Shown here: positions 28,785-36,428 of the stretch, piece after piece | How the letters are laid out: each line of letters begins with the position of its first letter | How positions within the stretch are numbered: the stretch's first letter is position 1 | From: a virus | Virus record (IMG/VR): IMGVR_UViG_3300033145_000529 | Location: 62,001 to 126,000 of that record | Direction: 5' to 3' (one strand) | Length of the DNA stretch: 64,000 nucleotides | Program-made: the position numbers and the translations under genes | Notes under the pieces: model-generated | The model's database searches: none | Told to the model about the DNA's origin: nothing | What the model saw: only the letters and a program-made list of their open reading frames with translations

Positions 28785-29787
28785 GGATATTAAGGAACTT
28801 GTTGACCTAATCTTAAAGAAAACAGACAAAATATTTGTTCCTGAAGGTAAAACGACTTGGAGATTGCCTATGGGCATCCCATCACTAGACCGTATTCTTG
28901 GTGGTGGATTTCCTGGTGGAGCAATTGTTCAGATTTATGGTCCAGAAGAAGCAGGAAAGACAACACTTGCTTATCATGTTGCGGGACAAGCGGTTAAGTT
29001 GGGGTATCCCACATTATACATTGGTTTGGAAGGGTATAGTGAGCAATATGCCAAAGCATGCGGAGTTGATGTAGATAGTGATAAATTTCACCCTGTTTCG
29101 GGGGACTTTGCTGAAGAGGTATTCAATATGTGTATTGAGGGATTACGGAACTATGACTTAAAGGTAGTAGTTATGGATTCCATCACTGCGGCTATACCTA
29201 AAGCTAATATTGAAAAAAAGCAACCTACTGATGCTATGGACAAAGGTCCAAGTCTTGGGGCAAAAGCCCGAACTGTTGGTTATTTTGTGGAACAACTACA
29301 ACACCCCATTAGAAGAAAACACGGTCTTTTTGTCACAGTAAATCAGCTTAGGTCTAATATTGGTAAATTTACTTCGGGATTAAAGCCTTCTGGTGGAATG
29401 GCTTTACAATACTACACGGATGTTAAGATTTCAATGTGGGGTAGTAAGGATAGGTCTACAGGAATCATTGAGAGTAAAGTGACCGTCAACAAAGGTAAAG
29501 AATGGGATGTCGTTCCTTGGGGTGCTACTACTTTGTATATAGAACACGGTAAAGGGATTAGTGTTAACCATGATATTATTACTATCTGTGAGAAGGTAGG
29601 TATAATTAAGAAGAGCGGTTCTTGGTATAATTACGATGATGGGAAGCAGGAGTATAAGTTCCAAGGGATAGCCAAATTTGCAGATGAGTTAGAAAATAAC
29701 TTAGCACTTCGAGAGGAACTTTATAATAAGGCTACCCAGTCACAAGTAGAGGTCGAAGTGACTGAGGAGAATGAAGATGATAAATAA
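28777..29787 (+). CDS. recA: RecA/UvsX-like recombinase
   Basis: 336 residues. Walker A GPEEAGKTT (about 54), Walker B VVVMDSITAA, the 'VTVNQLRSNIGKF' L1/L2 region with Gln, and a short acidic C-terminus (EVTEENEDDK). Catalyses strand exchange in phage recombination and recombination-dependent replication with the SSB above. GTG start, overlapping the deaminase gene by eight bases. Confidence 0.92.
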   Translation: MAKDIKELVDLILKKTDKIFVPEGKTTWRLPMGIPSLDRILGGGFPGGAIVQIYGPEEAGKTTLAYHVAGQAVKLGYPTLYIGLEGYSEQYAKACGVDVDSDKFHPVSGDFAEEVFNMCIEGLRNYDLKVVVMDSITAAIPKANIEKKQPTDAMDKGPSLGAKARTVGYFVEQLQHPIRRKHGLFVTVNQLRSNIGKFTSGLKPSGGMALQYYTDVKISMWGSKDRSTGIIESKVTVNKGKEWDVVPWGATTLYIEHGKGISVNHDIITICEKVGIIKKSGSWYNYDDGKQEYKFQGIAKFADELENNLALREELYNKATQSQVEVEVTEENEDDK

Positions 29788-29956
29788 TCTTAGTGACCTT
29801 TGGGTTAAAGCTTGTGAAGAACTTCGGTGTTTATCTAAAGATAGACCTTATATACGTAGTGAAGCCACGTTATGGGATGCTTTTAAATTTATGTATATGC
29901 GTAGAGTTAATGGGGGCAAAACAGATGGTCGCAAAGTTTATGGTGAGGTAAAATAA
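29771..29956 (+). CDS. Small hypothetical protein
   Basis: 61 residues in the recombination operon; overlaps recA by 17 bases and shares a base with the next start. Basic and Tyr/Arg-rich towards the C-terminus. Not recognised. Confidence 0.6.
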   Translation: MKMINNLSDLWVKACEELRCLSKDRPYIRSEATLWDAFKFMYMRRVNGGKTDGRKVYGEVK

Positions 29957-30321
29957 TGTTACCAGAAAGACCGAACATTGAAGAGTTTATAAAGCTTGTT
30001 GACGACCTTGCAGATATACAAGATGAATTAAACAAGCTGGAATATCAATACAGTAAGAAAGTTGCTACTAATGTTCGTAGTGCTATGGAACGTGGTGCAA
30101 AAACTAGGGAGCTTGATTGTGTAAAAGTTCTCGGTAATACCGAGGAAGAGCAAAAAGTTATGGATGGTTTGATGAATTCAATTCATGACAGGAAAAAAGC
30201 GGTAAGGATGTTATGGGGGAAAATAGAGGCATGGAAAGCGAAGAAGGAGCTATATAGGACTGACAGTTATCATCAGATTACTGGTAAACCTGATAAGAGT
30301 TTCTTTTCAGAAGAGGGGTAA
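29956..30321 (+). CDS. Coiled-coil hypothetical protein
   Basis: 121 residues, almost wholly helical with heptad-like Leu/Ile spacing (VDDLADIQDELNKLEYQY). TAATG overlap upstream. It lies next to the RecB-like nuclease, so it may be a recombination partner, but no family is recognised. Confidence 0.6.
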   Translation: MLPERPNIEEFIKLVDDLADIQDELNKLEYQYSKKVATNVRSAMERGAKTRELDCVKVLGNTEEEQKVMDGLMNSIHDRKKAVRMLWGKIEAWKAKKELYRTDSYHQITGKPDKSFFSEEG

Positions 30322-30328
30322 GACATTT

Positions 30329-31072
30329 ATGGAAATAAGTTATACTATGCTCCATTCTTTAATGGAATGTGAATACAGTTACTACTTGAGATATGTTGAG
30401 AGAGTTCCTATTAGGGAGTCGTCAGCTTCAGTTTATGGGACTGCTGTTCACAGAGCTATACATACAGGATATGAGAATAATCTAGCTAGAGATGACTGGG
30501 CAAAGGTATTTAAACATGAATGGGTAGTTTTAACATCAAGCAAAGATATAGCTTTTTATAATGAGAACGAATATCTGAAGAAGTTCAAGGATGGGCAACA
30601 ACTTCTTTTAGATTATTATGATACATTTGTAAAAAAAGAAAAAAAACCGCCCCAAATGTTAGAATACTTTTTTGGGAGAGATAAAGCTGTAAAGCTTGGA
30701 AAGCATGTTATCATAGGAGTCCTCGACCAAATAGATGCCAGGAGTAGAATTATTGATTATAAAACTGGTATTAAACCAACACAAGCGAAGTTAGACCTTG
30801 ATTTACAGTTTACAATTTACAGCTATGCTTATAGACAACTGTTTGACCGAGAAGAAAGTGGTCTTGTTTTGAGGCATCTTGGTACTATGAAAGATATGAA
30901 AACAAAACGTACTGAAGAAGATTTTGAGCTTGTCAAGGAAGAAGTTGATAAGGTTGAGAGAAGATTGAAAGGTAAAATATTTGTTAGGAATTTAGGTAGG
31001 GGGTGTGCTAATTGTTATTTTATTGAACACTGTCTAGGCAAGGAGAGGAAAATTGGGAGAAGTTGGGCATAA
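30329..31072 (+). CDS. Cas4/AddB-like PD-(D/E)XK exonuclease with Fe-S motif
   Basis: 247 residues. First cluster Cys in LHSLMECEYSYYLRYV, the GTAVHRAIH box, active-site Asp in GVLDQID (about 129) and D-Y-K in IIDYKTG (about 141), QFTIYSYAY, then the C-terminal Cys set CANCYFIEHC (about 225). These four Cys are the iron-sulfur staple of Cas4/AddB/RecB-family nucleases. Probably resects DNA ends for the RecA encoded just upstream. Confidence 0.85.
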   Translation: MEISYTMLHSLMECEYSYYLRYVERVPIRESSASVYGTAVHRAIHTGYENNLARDDWAKVFKHEWVVLTSSKDIAFYNENEYLKKFKDGQQLLLDYYDTFVKKEKKPPQMLEYFFGRDKAVKLGKHVIIGVLDQIDARSRIIDYKTGIKPTQAKLDLDLQFTIYSYAYRQLFDREESGLVLRHLGTMKDMKTKRTEEDFELVKEEVDKVERRLKGKIFVRNLGRGCANCYFIEHCLGKERKIGRSWA

Positions 31073-31076
31073 GATT

Positions 31077-31511
31077 ATGTCAACCCTTGTTAAAGAGTTA
31101 TTACGGAATTACTATAATATAGATGATAGCTCTAAACTTGACTTAGATATGGCAATAAAAGCTCTTATTGATAGTGGCAAGTTTAGTGAAGATGAGCGTA
31201 TCATCCTTAAGCTTACTATCGAGCAAGTTCATCATAGTGGTATTTCTAGAGTTGTGGGGCGGCAAAAGAGTGCTGTTAATGCTAAGATTAATAAGATTGC
31301 TAAGAAAATTGCTGATTATTTAGGTGCTGAATACCAAGATGAAAAGATTTTAAAAGAAGTTGAATTTAGATTAGGTCGAGCACTTACCCCTGACGAAGAA
31401 AAATTTTGTTGGAAAATTATTCGGGCTGGTCGTCCAATAAAGGGGATAAACATTTTTAACTTTAAGGCTAGGAAGTATGCAAAGAGAGGAAAGGATAAAG
31501 CAAAGGGATAG
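31077..31511 (+). CDS. Sigma-70 region-4-like HTH protein
   Basis: 144 residues from ATG 31077 (a TTG at 31053 is an alternative). The middle (DERIILKLTIEQ...ISRVVGRQKSAVNAKINKIAKKI) has the shape of a region-4 helix-turn-helix. The basic C-terminus (FKARKYAKRGKDKAKG) suits DNA binding. It could redirect host RNA polymerase or act as a repressor. No region 2 is present, so a complete sigma factor is unlikely. Confidence 0.45.
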   Translation: MSTLVKELLRNYYNIDDSSKLDLDMAIKALIDSGKFSEDERIILKLTIEQVHHSGISRVVGRQKSAVNAKINKIAKKIADYLGAEYQDEKILKEVEFRLGRALTPDEEKFCWKIIRAGRPIKGINIFNFKARKYAKRGKDKAKG

Positions 31512-32292
31512 GTGGGTTTGTAAAAGGTGCGGGAAGAAGTTTGAAGGTTTGGTTCTCTGTAAGTTTGACCTTACTGCTGACACTGATAATTGCTATATTA
31601 CCTTCTGTACGGAATGTTTAAAGTGGGCATTTGATAATCTAGAGGAAACAAAACAACTATGCACAAAACTTTTACGACGTAATAAGATTGTGTTGGTTGG
31701 AGATTGTCATGGCAATTTCGAGAAATTAGACGCTGTTCTGACTGCTGAAGAACCATTTGACTTTTTCATTTCGGTAGGTGATGTTGGTTCTCTAAATGAC
31801 GTAACTCCACAAAACATTTCACTAATTGAGAAGTGGCAAAATGGGTACTTTGTTCGTGGTAATCACGATGATGTGGAATTCTTCAAACCCCTTGAGATTG
31901 TGCAAACTATAAATGGGGTACAAGTAGCAGCATTAAATGGGATGCTAAAGTCACGAACGTTCCTCAAGGAACAATTAAATAATATTTCATTTCGTGAAGT
32001 TCTTTACTTATCACACTTGAACGATATTGACATATTGGTTACGCATCAACCACCAACAGGTCTATTTGGAGGAGTAGGTGAAGCTGTTCTTGAAGAGATG
32101 TTAAATTATCTCGTCCCCAAGATTTATATTTGTGGGCATATTCATAGATACAAACTGAGATTTCATCTTAAAACCTTCGTAATATCACTACCAATGATTC
32201 ATAGAGGTCATGCAGTTGCGTATTTTCAAGGTAGAGATTTGAGAAATTTAGAGGTAGTGTTGAAGAAGGGAAAGAAGTTTATTAGAGTATAA
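31477..32292 (+). CDS. Zinc-finger / metallophosphoesterase fusion
   Basis: 271 residues. N-terminal zinc ribbon CKRCGKKFEG...FCTECLKWA (about 15-50) is fused to a complete calcineurin-like phosphoesterase: GDCHGNFEKLD (about 73), SVGDVG, RGNHDD, THQPPTG, CGHIHRY. Similar phosphatases and pyrophosphatases act on proteins, nucleotides or RNA ends. The zinc ribbon suggests a nucleic-acid substrate. Overlaps the gene before by 35 bases. Confidence 0.85.
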   Translation: MQREERIKQRDRWVCKRCGKKFEGLVLCKFDLTADTDNCYITFCTECLKWAFDNLEETKQLCTKLLRRNKIVLVGDCHGNFEKLDAVLTAEEPFDFFISVGDVGSLNDVTPQNISLIEKWQNGYFVRGNHDDVEFFKPLEIVQTINGVQVAALNGMLKSRTFLKEQLNNISFREVLYLSHLNDIDILVTHQPPTGLFGGVGEAVLEEMLNYLVPKIYICGHIHRYKLRFHLKTFVISLPMIHRGHAVAYFQGRDLRNLEVVLKKGKKFIRV

Positions 32293-32306
32293 GGAACAAT
32301 TATATA

Positions 32307-32563
32307 ATGATAATTAGAACAGCATTTACATTCGGGGAAAACAACACTAGCAAAGATGGTATCGGCTAGACTAAACCTTAAAGGATATATTCCAGCACTG
32401 ATTCATGAGTATGCTAGGGACTATCACAAAGTGTCATGTAAGACCTAATACCGTGGCGGAGCAGTTCTTAGTGTTCTACAGACAATTGGAGCGGGAAGAT
32501 GAGATGTGCTCTAGTAGCACACAAATTATGTGTACGGATTGTCCAGTCAGGCATTGTAGTTAA
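32307..32563 (+). pseudogene. Decayed NadR-like P-loop kinase/ATPase
   Basis: The ATG at 32307 has a good ribosome site (AAGGA), but the frame breaks after ten codons. The P loop HSGKTTLAKMV and ALIHEYARDY read in a second frame (32314-32448). 'FLVFYRQLEREDEMC...TDCPV' reads in a third (to 32563). The order matches AAA_28/NadR-like ATPases, so this is a gene lost by at least two frameshifts. The rest of the 318-base gap before 32611 holds a ribosome site only. Confidence 0.65.
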
Positions 32564-32610
32564 AGCTTGACACCGAGGGAAACAGAGATTGTTGTTAAAG
32601 GAGAGGAATA

Positions 32611-32808
32611 ATGCCAGTAGATAAACTTGAAAAACTAAGAAAGACAGACATAGACCTTAGTAGCATAACATTAAATGTATTCATGCATAGAGTTATTTGT
32701 TGTTCTGAGTGCGGGGAAACTCAATTTACCTTACGTAGAGTGAGGGATAAAGAAGGCAAGAAGATTAAACCTTCGAAATTCATTTGTGTGGAGTGCTATA
32801 AAGGGTGA
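32611..32808 (+). CDS. Small zinc-ribbon protein
   Basis: 65 residues. CCSECGETQF...FICVECYKG forms a four-Cys ribbon. AAAGGAGAGG lies just before the ATG. Overlaps the next start. Function unknown; typical of small phage zinc proteins that bind nucleic acid or host enzymes. Confidence 0.65.
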   Translation: MPVDKLEKLRKTDIDLSSITLNVFMHRVICCSECGETQFTLRRVRDKEGKKIKPSKFICVECYKG

Positions 32809-33041
32809 AGAGATTATTTATAGAGTGCTCCAGTTGTCATTATATAATCTTACCGAATCCAGAGAAGATTCCTGTACTTGTTGAAGTTTTGGACAGTAAT
32901 AAACTTTACAAGTGTAAGAACTGCGATACTGTGATGGATTTTTATTCTATCCATATTTGTTATAGAGACCTCACTGACGAATGTAACGATTGCAGATTCC
33001 GTTTCTTATGTTACACAAACGATGCCACAAAAAAGGCTTGA
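32805..33041 (+). CDS. RFxCYT-family protein (C-terminal module)
   Basis: 78 residues from GTG 32805. A zinc ribbon (CSSCHY...CKNCDTV) is followed by the family module CNDCRFRFLCYTNDA at the C-terminus. The stop TGA lies inside the -35 box (TTGACT) of the next promoter. See the family finding. Confidence 0.72.
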   Translation: MKRLFIECSSCHYIILPNPEKIPVLVEVLDSNKLYKCKNCDTVMDFYSIHICYRDLTDECNDCRFRFLCYTNDATKKA

Positions 33042-33066
33042 CTTATTGATTGGCTTATGATACAAT
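33038..33066 (+). promoter_or_regulatory. Promoter (TTGACT-17-TACAAT)
   Basis: AAAAAGGC-TTGACT (33038-33043), 17 bases, TACAAT (33061-33066). It belongs to the nine-member promoter set; the -35 overlaps the upstream stop codon. It drives the gene at 33084, which has a proper ribosome site. Confidence 0.75.
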
Positions 33067-33083
33067 AGTAGGAGAAGTGGTAA

Positions 33084-33341
33084 ATGTTTAATAATATTAA
33101 GAATGCATATAGGGTTTTGACTAATAAATTATATGAACAATACGAACATCATGGAAGTGTTGTTTGGGTTAGAAAGGACTTAAAAGGTAAGCATAGAGAT
33201 TATTGTCTTTGTCATAGTTGCGAGAGGTTTAAACCCGCAGAAAAAAATTGTGTGACTGCTAATCTAGTGTTTGCTGTATGTAAAGAATGTGATATGGTTC
33301 TACCAGTTTGGGAATGCCCTTTCTTTGCTAAAAAGGCTTGA
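33084..33341 (+). CDS. Cys-rich phage protein (CxC-HSC-RFKP type)
   Basis: 85 residues. The pattern CLCHSCERFKP...NC..A...C.ECD.VLPVWECPFF is a recognisable conserved phage/bacterial small-protein layout with six Cys. Probably a zinc-binding adaptor. Its stop TGA is part of the next promoter -35. Confidence 0.65.
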   Translation: MFNNIKNAYRVLTNKLYEQYEHHGSVVWVRKDLKGKHRDYCLCHSCERFKPAEKNCVTANLVFAVCKECDMVLPVWECPFFAKKA

Positions 33342-33366
33342 CAACTAGTCTTTTATGTGGTATAAT
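33338..33366 (+). promoter_or_regulatory. Consensus promoter (TTGACA-17-TATAAT)
   Basis: AAAAAGGC-TTGACA (33338-33343), 17 bases, TGTGG-TATAAT (33361-33366). The HNH gene starts 11 bases after the -10, so its leader would be only about 5 bases. Confidence 0.9.
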
Positions 33367-33377
33367 ATAAGTAGAGA

Positions 33378-33827
33378 ATGAAGAAATTAGTAAAATGTAT
33401 AGATTGTGGTGTGGAGAGGTTGGTAAGAATTAGGAATGGTAAACCTGTTCATGAAAGATGTTGTAAATGTTCAAACGAATTGAAAGCGATGTTTGGTGAG
33501 AGTAACCCTAATTGGAGGGGTGGACGTATTGAACACGATGGTTATACTATGATTAGGGTTTATCCTGAAGATAGGTTTTATTGTATGGTAAAATCAGAAT
33601 CATTTCCCTATGTTATGGAGCATCGTTTATTACTGGCTGAGTCTATTGGTAGACCATTGAGACCAGATGAGAAGGTTCACCATGATAATGAGCTACGGAA
33701 GGATAATAGAGTGGCTAACTTTGAATTGACAGATAATGGTGGTCATGCTGTCATTCATAATTTGGGGCATCATCCCAAAGCAAATCGGATTCCACCAAAT
33801 AATTTTGGTAAGAGGTACAATAAGTGA
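33378..33827 (+). CDS. HNH homing endonuclease
   Basis: 149 residues. N-terminal zinc ribbon (CIDCGVERL...CCKCSNEL), 'GGRIEHDGYTMIRV', then the HNH core EHRLLLAESIGRPLRPDEKVHH...NRVANFEL. This family cuts DNA and spreads into intron-like or intergenic sites. Own promoter, as expected for a free-standing mobile gene. Confidence 0.88.
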   Translation: MKKLVKCIDCGVERLVRIRNGKPVHERCCKCSNELKAMFGESNPNWRGGRIEHDGYTMIRVYPEDRFYCMVKSESFPYVMEHRLLLAESIGRPLRPDEKVHHDNELRKDNRVANFELTDNGGHAVIHNLGHHPKANRIPPNNFGKRYNK

Positions 33828-34102
33828 AAATTAGTCAGGCATTACAAGCACAAAAAGCTCTCAATGCGGAGATTTCACACTTGAGAGGGTTAGAGTCCCA
33901 AAAAGCATGGTCGTATAGGTCATTAGAGACACCTAACGCTGAAATGAAATCAAATTTTGATTTTGACAAGAACCATGAGACCATCAAGAAACTGTCCCGT
34001 TTGCACACAAAGCTTGGACAGGCAATTTCGAGAACGAATCTTGAGTTGGACTGTATTGGTCTTGATGTAAAGGACCTTGTGGAACTGGGGGAGTGGATCT
34101 AA
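33824..34102 (+). CDS. Hypothetical helical protein
   Basis: 92 residues, GTG start overlapping the HNH stop. Helical, with a tail 'SRLHTKLGQAISRTNLE' reminiscent of DIP1984/septicolysin-like proteins. Not assigned further. Confidence 0.5.
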   Translation: MKISQALQAQKALNAEISHLRGLESQKAWSYRSLETPNAEMKSNFDFDKNHETIKKLSRLHTKLGQAISRTNLELDCIGLDVKDLVELGEWI

Positions 34103-34118
34103 AGTCTACTTCTCTACC

Positions 34119-34272
34119 AGCCTACTGATGGGGGAATTGTAGATTTTTGCACTGTTACAGTTATCTACTGTGTAGCACATCGGTAAAGAGGCGAAGCAGA
34201 AGGGTTTCTCGTGTATGCGTGTAATTGTGTATTCGTGTTTAGCGAGAATCTCTCTTCTTTCCACAGTAGGCT
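34119..34272 (+). ncRNA. Predicted structured RNA upstream of tRNA-Gly
   Basis: This is a 254-base gap without a gene. Perfect closing helix AGCCTACTG (34119-34127) with CAGTAGGCT (34264-34272). Inside are GTAGAT/ATCTAC (34139-34144/34163-34168), with a small ACTG/CAGT hairpin within, and TTCTCG/CGAGAA (34206-34211/34243-34248) extended by AGAAG/CTTCT (34198-34202/34254-34258). tRNA-Gly follows four bases on. Not matched to a known class. Confidence 0.55.
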
Positions 34273-34276
34273 CAAT

Positions 34277-34352
34277 GCGTCTATAGTGTTTAATGGTTTT
34301 AGCACATCACGCTTCCAACGTGATAGTCAGAGTTCGAATCTCTGTAGACGCT
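34277..34352 (+). tRNA. tRNA-Gly (TCC)
   Basis: Acceptor GCGTCTA/TAGACGC, anticodon stem TCACG/CGTGA with loop CTTCCAA, T loop TTCGAAT. No encoded CCA. The next gene's ATG is four bases after the discriminator. It is the only tRNA away from the main array. Confidence 0.85.
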
Positions 34353-34356
34353 CGAA

Positions 34357-34836
34357 ATGATTGGAGCAGTAGGTTATTGGGAGTCAAATGAGCGAAGTCC
34401 CTTTTCTGGTCGAATAGCGGATTTTGGACGTTGGGTTAATCAGTTGTATGCCTTTGGGCTAGATGCATTGCTTCTAATTGGAGCTGAGGGAGCAAAAACA
34501 CTTGGGTCAGTACAATCTGGTGCAGTTGTTGTCAGTTGGATGCAAAAATTAGAAGAAGCATCAATTACTTATCCCCAAGCAACAAGGGTTTTTGTGGAGC
34601 ACAGAGGAATAATTCCAGGAGATATCAAGTATGAATTTCTCCATAATTTTAATCATCCACAAGGAGATGTAATTTATTTCTTTGGTGCGGATTCAATGGT
34701 AACTGGTTTACCTGTAATTACAAAAAAAGATAAAGTTGTAACTATTTCATATCCGCATGAGGATGTCGCTCTATATGCTCAAGAGGCGTTGACTTGTGTC
34801 TTATATGATAGGATGGTAAAGAGTTTAAGTGGTTAA
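34357..34836 (+). CDS. Possible SPOUT-class (TrmH/TrmL-like) RNA methyltransferase
   Basis: 159 residues. The N-terminal 'VGYWES...FGRWVNQLYAFGLDALLLIG' and C-terminal 'GDVIYFFGADSMVTGLPV...VTISYPHEDVALYAQEALTCVLYDR' follow the order of SpoU/TrmL 2'-O-methylases (motifs for the trefoil knot and SAM site). Resemblance is weak, and the key Asn/Arg of motif 1 is not obvious. It begins four bases after tRNA-Gly without a ribosome site and overlaps the IF3-like gene. A tRNA or rRNA methylase would fit the setting. Confidence 0.4.
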   Translation: MIGAVGYWESNERSPFSGRIADFGRWVNQLYAFGLDALLLIGAEGAKTLGSVQSGAVVVSWMQKLEEASITYPQATRVFVEHRGIIPGDIKYEFLHNFNHPQGDVIYFFGADSMVTGLPVITKKDKVVTISYPHEDVALYAQEALTCVLYDRMVKSLSG

Positions 34837-35113
34837 AAGGTTGAAAGAAATCCAAATTCGACCTAAAATAGCGGAACATGACTTCCAAACTAAGCTTCGT
34901 GCAATAAGAAGAATTTTGACCAGGAGCGAGGTTAAAGTTCAAATTTTCTTTCGTGGCAGGGAATTTACTCACCTCGAAATTGGAATTAATCTATTGCGTA
35001 GAGTTATCGAAGAGACTAGGGATATCGCTAAGGTAAAGGCAAGGCACGAGAAGGACAACCGATTTTTTATTATTTTGGTGTCCAATGGTCAAGAAACCTT
35101 GCGAACAGTATGA
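34829..35113 (+). CDS. infC: Translation initiation factor IF3, C-terminal domain only
   Basis: 94 residues. LKEIQIRPKIAEHDFQTKL, VKVQIFFRGREFTHLE, IGINLLRRVIEET and the final strand FFIILVSN align without gaps in order to the IF3 C-terminal domain (FRGRE is its best-known block, here about residue 40). The N-terminal IF3 domain and linker are absent. In bacteria the C domain binds the 30S platform near the P site, blocks 50S joining and checks the start codon-initiator tRNA pair, and the isolated domain keeps most of this activity. GTG start overlapping the gene upstream. Confidence 0.88.
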   Translation: MVKRLKEIQIRPKIAEHDFQTKLRAIRRILTRSEVKVQIFFRGREFTHLEIGINLLRRVIEETRDIAKVKARHEKDNRFFIILVSNGQETLRTV

Positions 35114-35405
35114 AATAGATAAGAGTATTTGTCCCGAACCTGGGAATTGTTTTAAGTGCCAAATTAGTAAGGCAGATTGTTCTTATTGGTGGATGGTGGA
35201 AGCTATGAGTGTTGTATCTGAGCAGTATTTTTATAAATGTAATAATTGTGGTGAGTTTTTTAGTAGTTCACAAAAAGTGAAATCACCTGGTGCTTTGCTA
35301 TCACTTCCTGGAGCATTTGTTAAATGTCCCAAATGTGGGAGCAAGGATATAGATGAAAGTGAGGATATAGATGACAAACCATCTAGTGACCATACTTGGG
35401 GGTAA
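35085..35405 (+). CDS. Double zinc-motif protein
   Basis: 106 residues. An N-terminal Cys set (CEQYE...CPEPGNCFKC...DC) and a C-terminal rubredoxin/FmdB-like ribbon (YKCNNCGEFF...VKCPKCGS), then an acidic tail. Overlaps the IF3-like gene by 29 bases. Function unknown. Confidence 0.6.
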   Translation: MVKKPCEQYEIDKSICPEPGNCFKCQISKADCSYWWMVEAMSVVSEQYFYKCNNCGEFFSSSQKVKSPGALLSLPGAFVKCPKCGSKDIDESEDIDDKPSSDHTWG

Positions 35406-35412
35406 GATAATT

Positions 35413-35745
35413 ATGGGTGTTTATGATATGTTACCAAAAGGTAGTCAAGTAAAACTTTGGTCTAGCGAGATGGAAATCAAACGAGTAGGAGACGCTGTTC
35501 CCGATTATGGTTTGGATAGGTATGCTGTTCTTCTACGTGAGGGTGGTCATGTTCTGGTGGAAAAAGGTACAATCACCAAGATTATAGAAAACCATGGAAG
35601 GAAATATTACTACCCCGAAGATTTCCCCAACATTATCTGTTTTGATAAATGGGGATGTGAAATAGGTTCTCGTAGTGATTTAATTGGACAATTCCAAGGA
35701 ATGATGGGAATGGATGACCCATATTATTTTAGGAGTAAAGAGTGA
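35413..35745 (+). CDS. Hypothetical protein
   Basis: 110 residues from ATG 35413; an in-frame ATG at 35371 would overlap the gene before. Small beta-rich fold ('LPKGSQVKLWSSEMEIKRVGDAVPDYG', SH3-like) of a type seen in phage accessory proteins. Not assigned. Confidence 0.6.
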   Translation: MGVYDMLPKGSQVKLWSSEMEIKRVGDAVPDYGLDRYAVLLREGGHVLVEKGTITKIIENHGRKYYYPEDFPNIICFDKWGCEIGSRSDLIGQFQGMMGMDDPYYFRSKE

Positions 35746-36158
35746 AATACTGGTCTAATGTTTGCGTTGAAGGTCATTGTTTTGGAGAACAGGATAAAAA
35801 CGGGAATAACCCATGTGGTAGGAGTGTTCCCTCATCTTTCTGTCTTGGCAATGGGAGAACTAAAGTTTGCCCTCATTTTGCTTGGTCTGATGCTACTGAG
35901 CGTGATGTAGCACGCTTTGTTCGTATCCGCTATATACTAAAGGATAGAATGGGTATATGGGCTGAGGAAGTCTGGTGTGAGCTACAATGGTGGTTTTGGG
36001 ATAGGCTTTGGTTCAACAGACGCAAAGTTGATGAATTTTTTAACAATATAAAAGTAATTGATGACAATGACCCTTGTAGGCAAAGTTGGAAAGAGGAAGA
36101 ACGTAAACAGCAAGAGAAATTCGAGAAGTGGTTTCCAAAGGCTAAGAAAGAGTGGTAA
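35742..36158 (+). CDS. Cys-rich hypothetical protein
   Basis: 138 residues, GTG start in a TAGTG-like overlap. N-terminal Cys cluster (CVEGHCFGE...PCGRS...FCLGN...VCPHFAW) then a Trp-rich helical half and a basic end. Probably metal-binding. Not recognised. Confidence 0.6.
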   Translation: MKYWSNVCVEGHCFGEQDKNGNNPCGRSVPSSFCLGNGRTKVCPHFAWSDATERDVARFVRIRYILKDRMGIWAEEVWCELQWWFWDRLWFNRRKVDEFFNNIKVIDDNDPCRQSWKEEERKQQEKFEKWFPKAKKEW

Positions 36159-36164
36159 ATTGTA

Positions 36165-36428
36165 ATGCCTATTTATGAGTACATTTGTAGTGGGTGTGGT
36201 AAAGAGTTTGAGGAGAGAGTGACTGAATTTAAACCATTGGGTCGTTGCCCATTCTGCAAAAGAAGTAAACTGAGGCAAAAATGGTCTGTTCCAACTGCTA
36301 TCTACAGAGGTTCTGGGTTTGCTACCACAGAAGCTAGGGGTATAACTGGTAGAAAGCGTAGACCGAACATAAGAGTTGGAAATGTGAGTGATTTACCATC
36401 AGAGGAACGAGAGAAGTGTGTTGGATAA
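36165..36428 (+). CDS. FmdB-family zinc-ribbon protein
   Basis: 87 residues starting MPIYEYICSGCGKEFEE...CPFCKRSKLRQK, the FmdB regulatory-protein signature. The remaining ~45 residues are basic. Function in phages is unknown; the fold binds zinc. Confidence 0.85.
   Translation: MPIYEYICSGCGKEFEERVTEFKPLGRCPFCKRSKLRQKWSVPTAIYRGSGFATTEARGITGRKRRPNIRVGNVSDLPSEEREKCVG

Noticed and set aside
32567-32595. TTGACA followed 17 bases later by TGTTGT as a tenth promoter
   Set aside because: The -10 match is too poor. It may be a decayed member of the set but cannot be supported.
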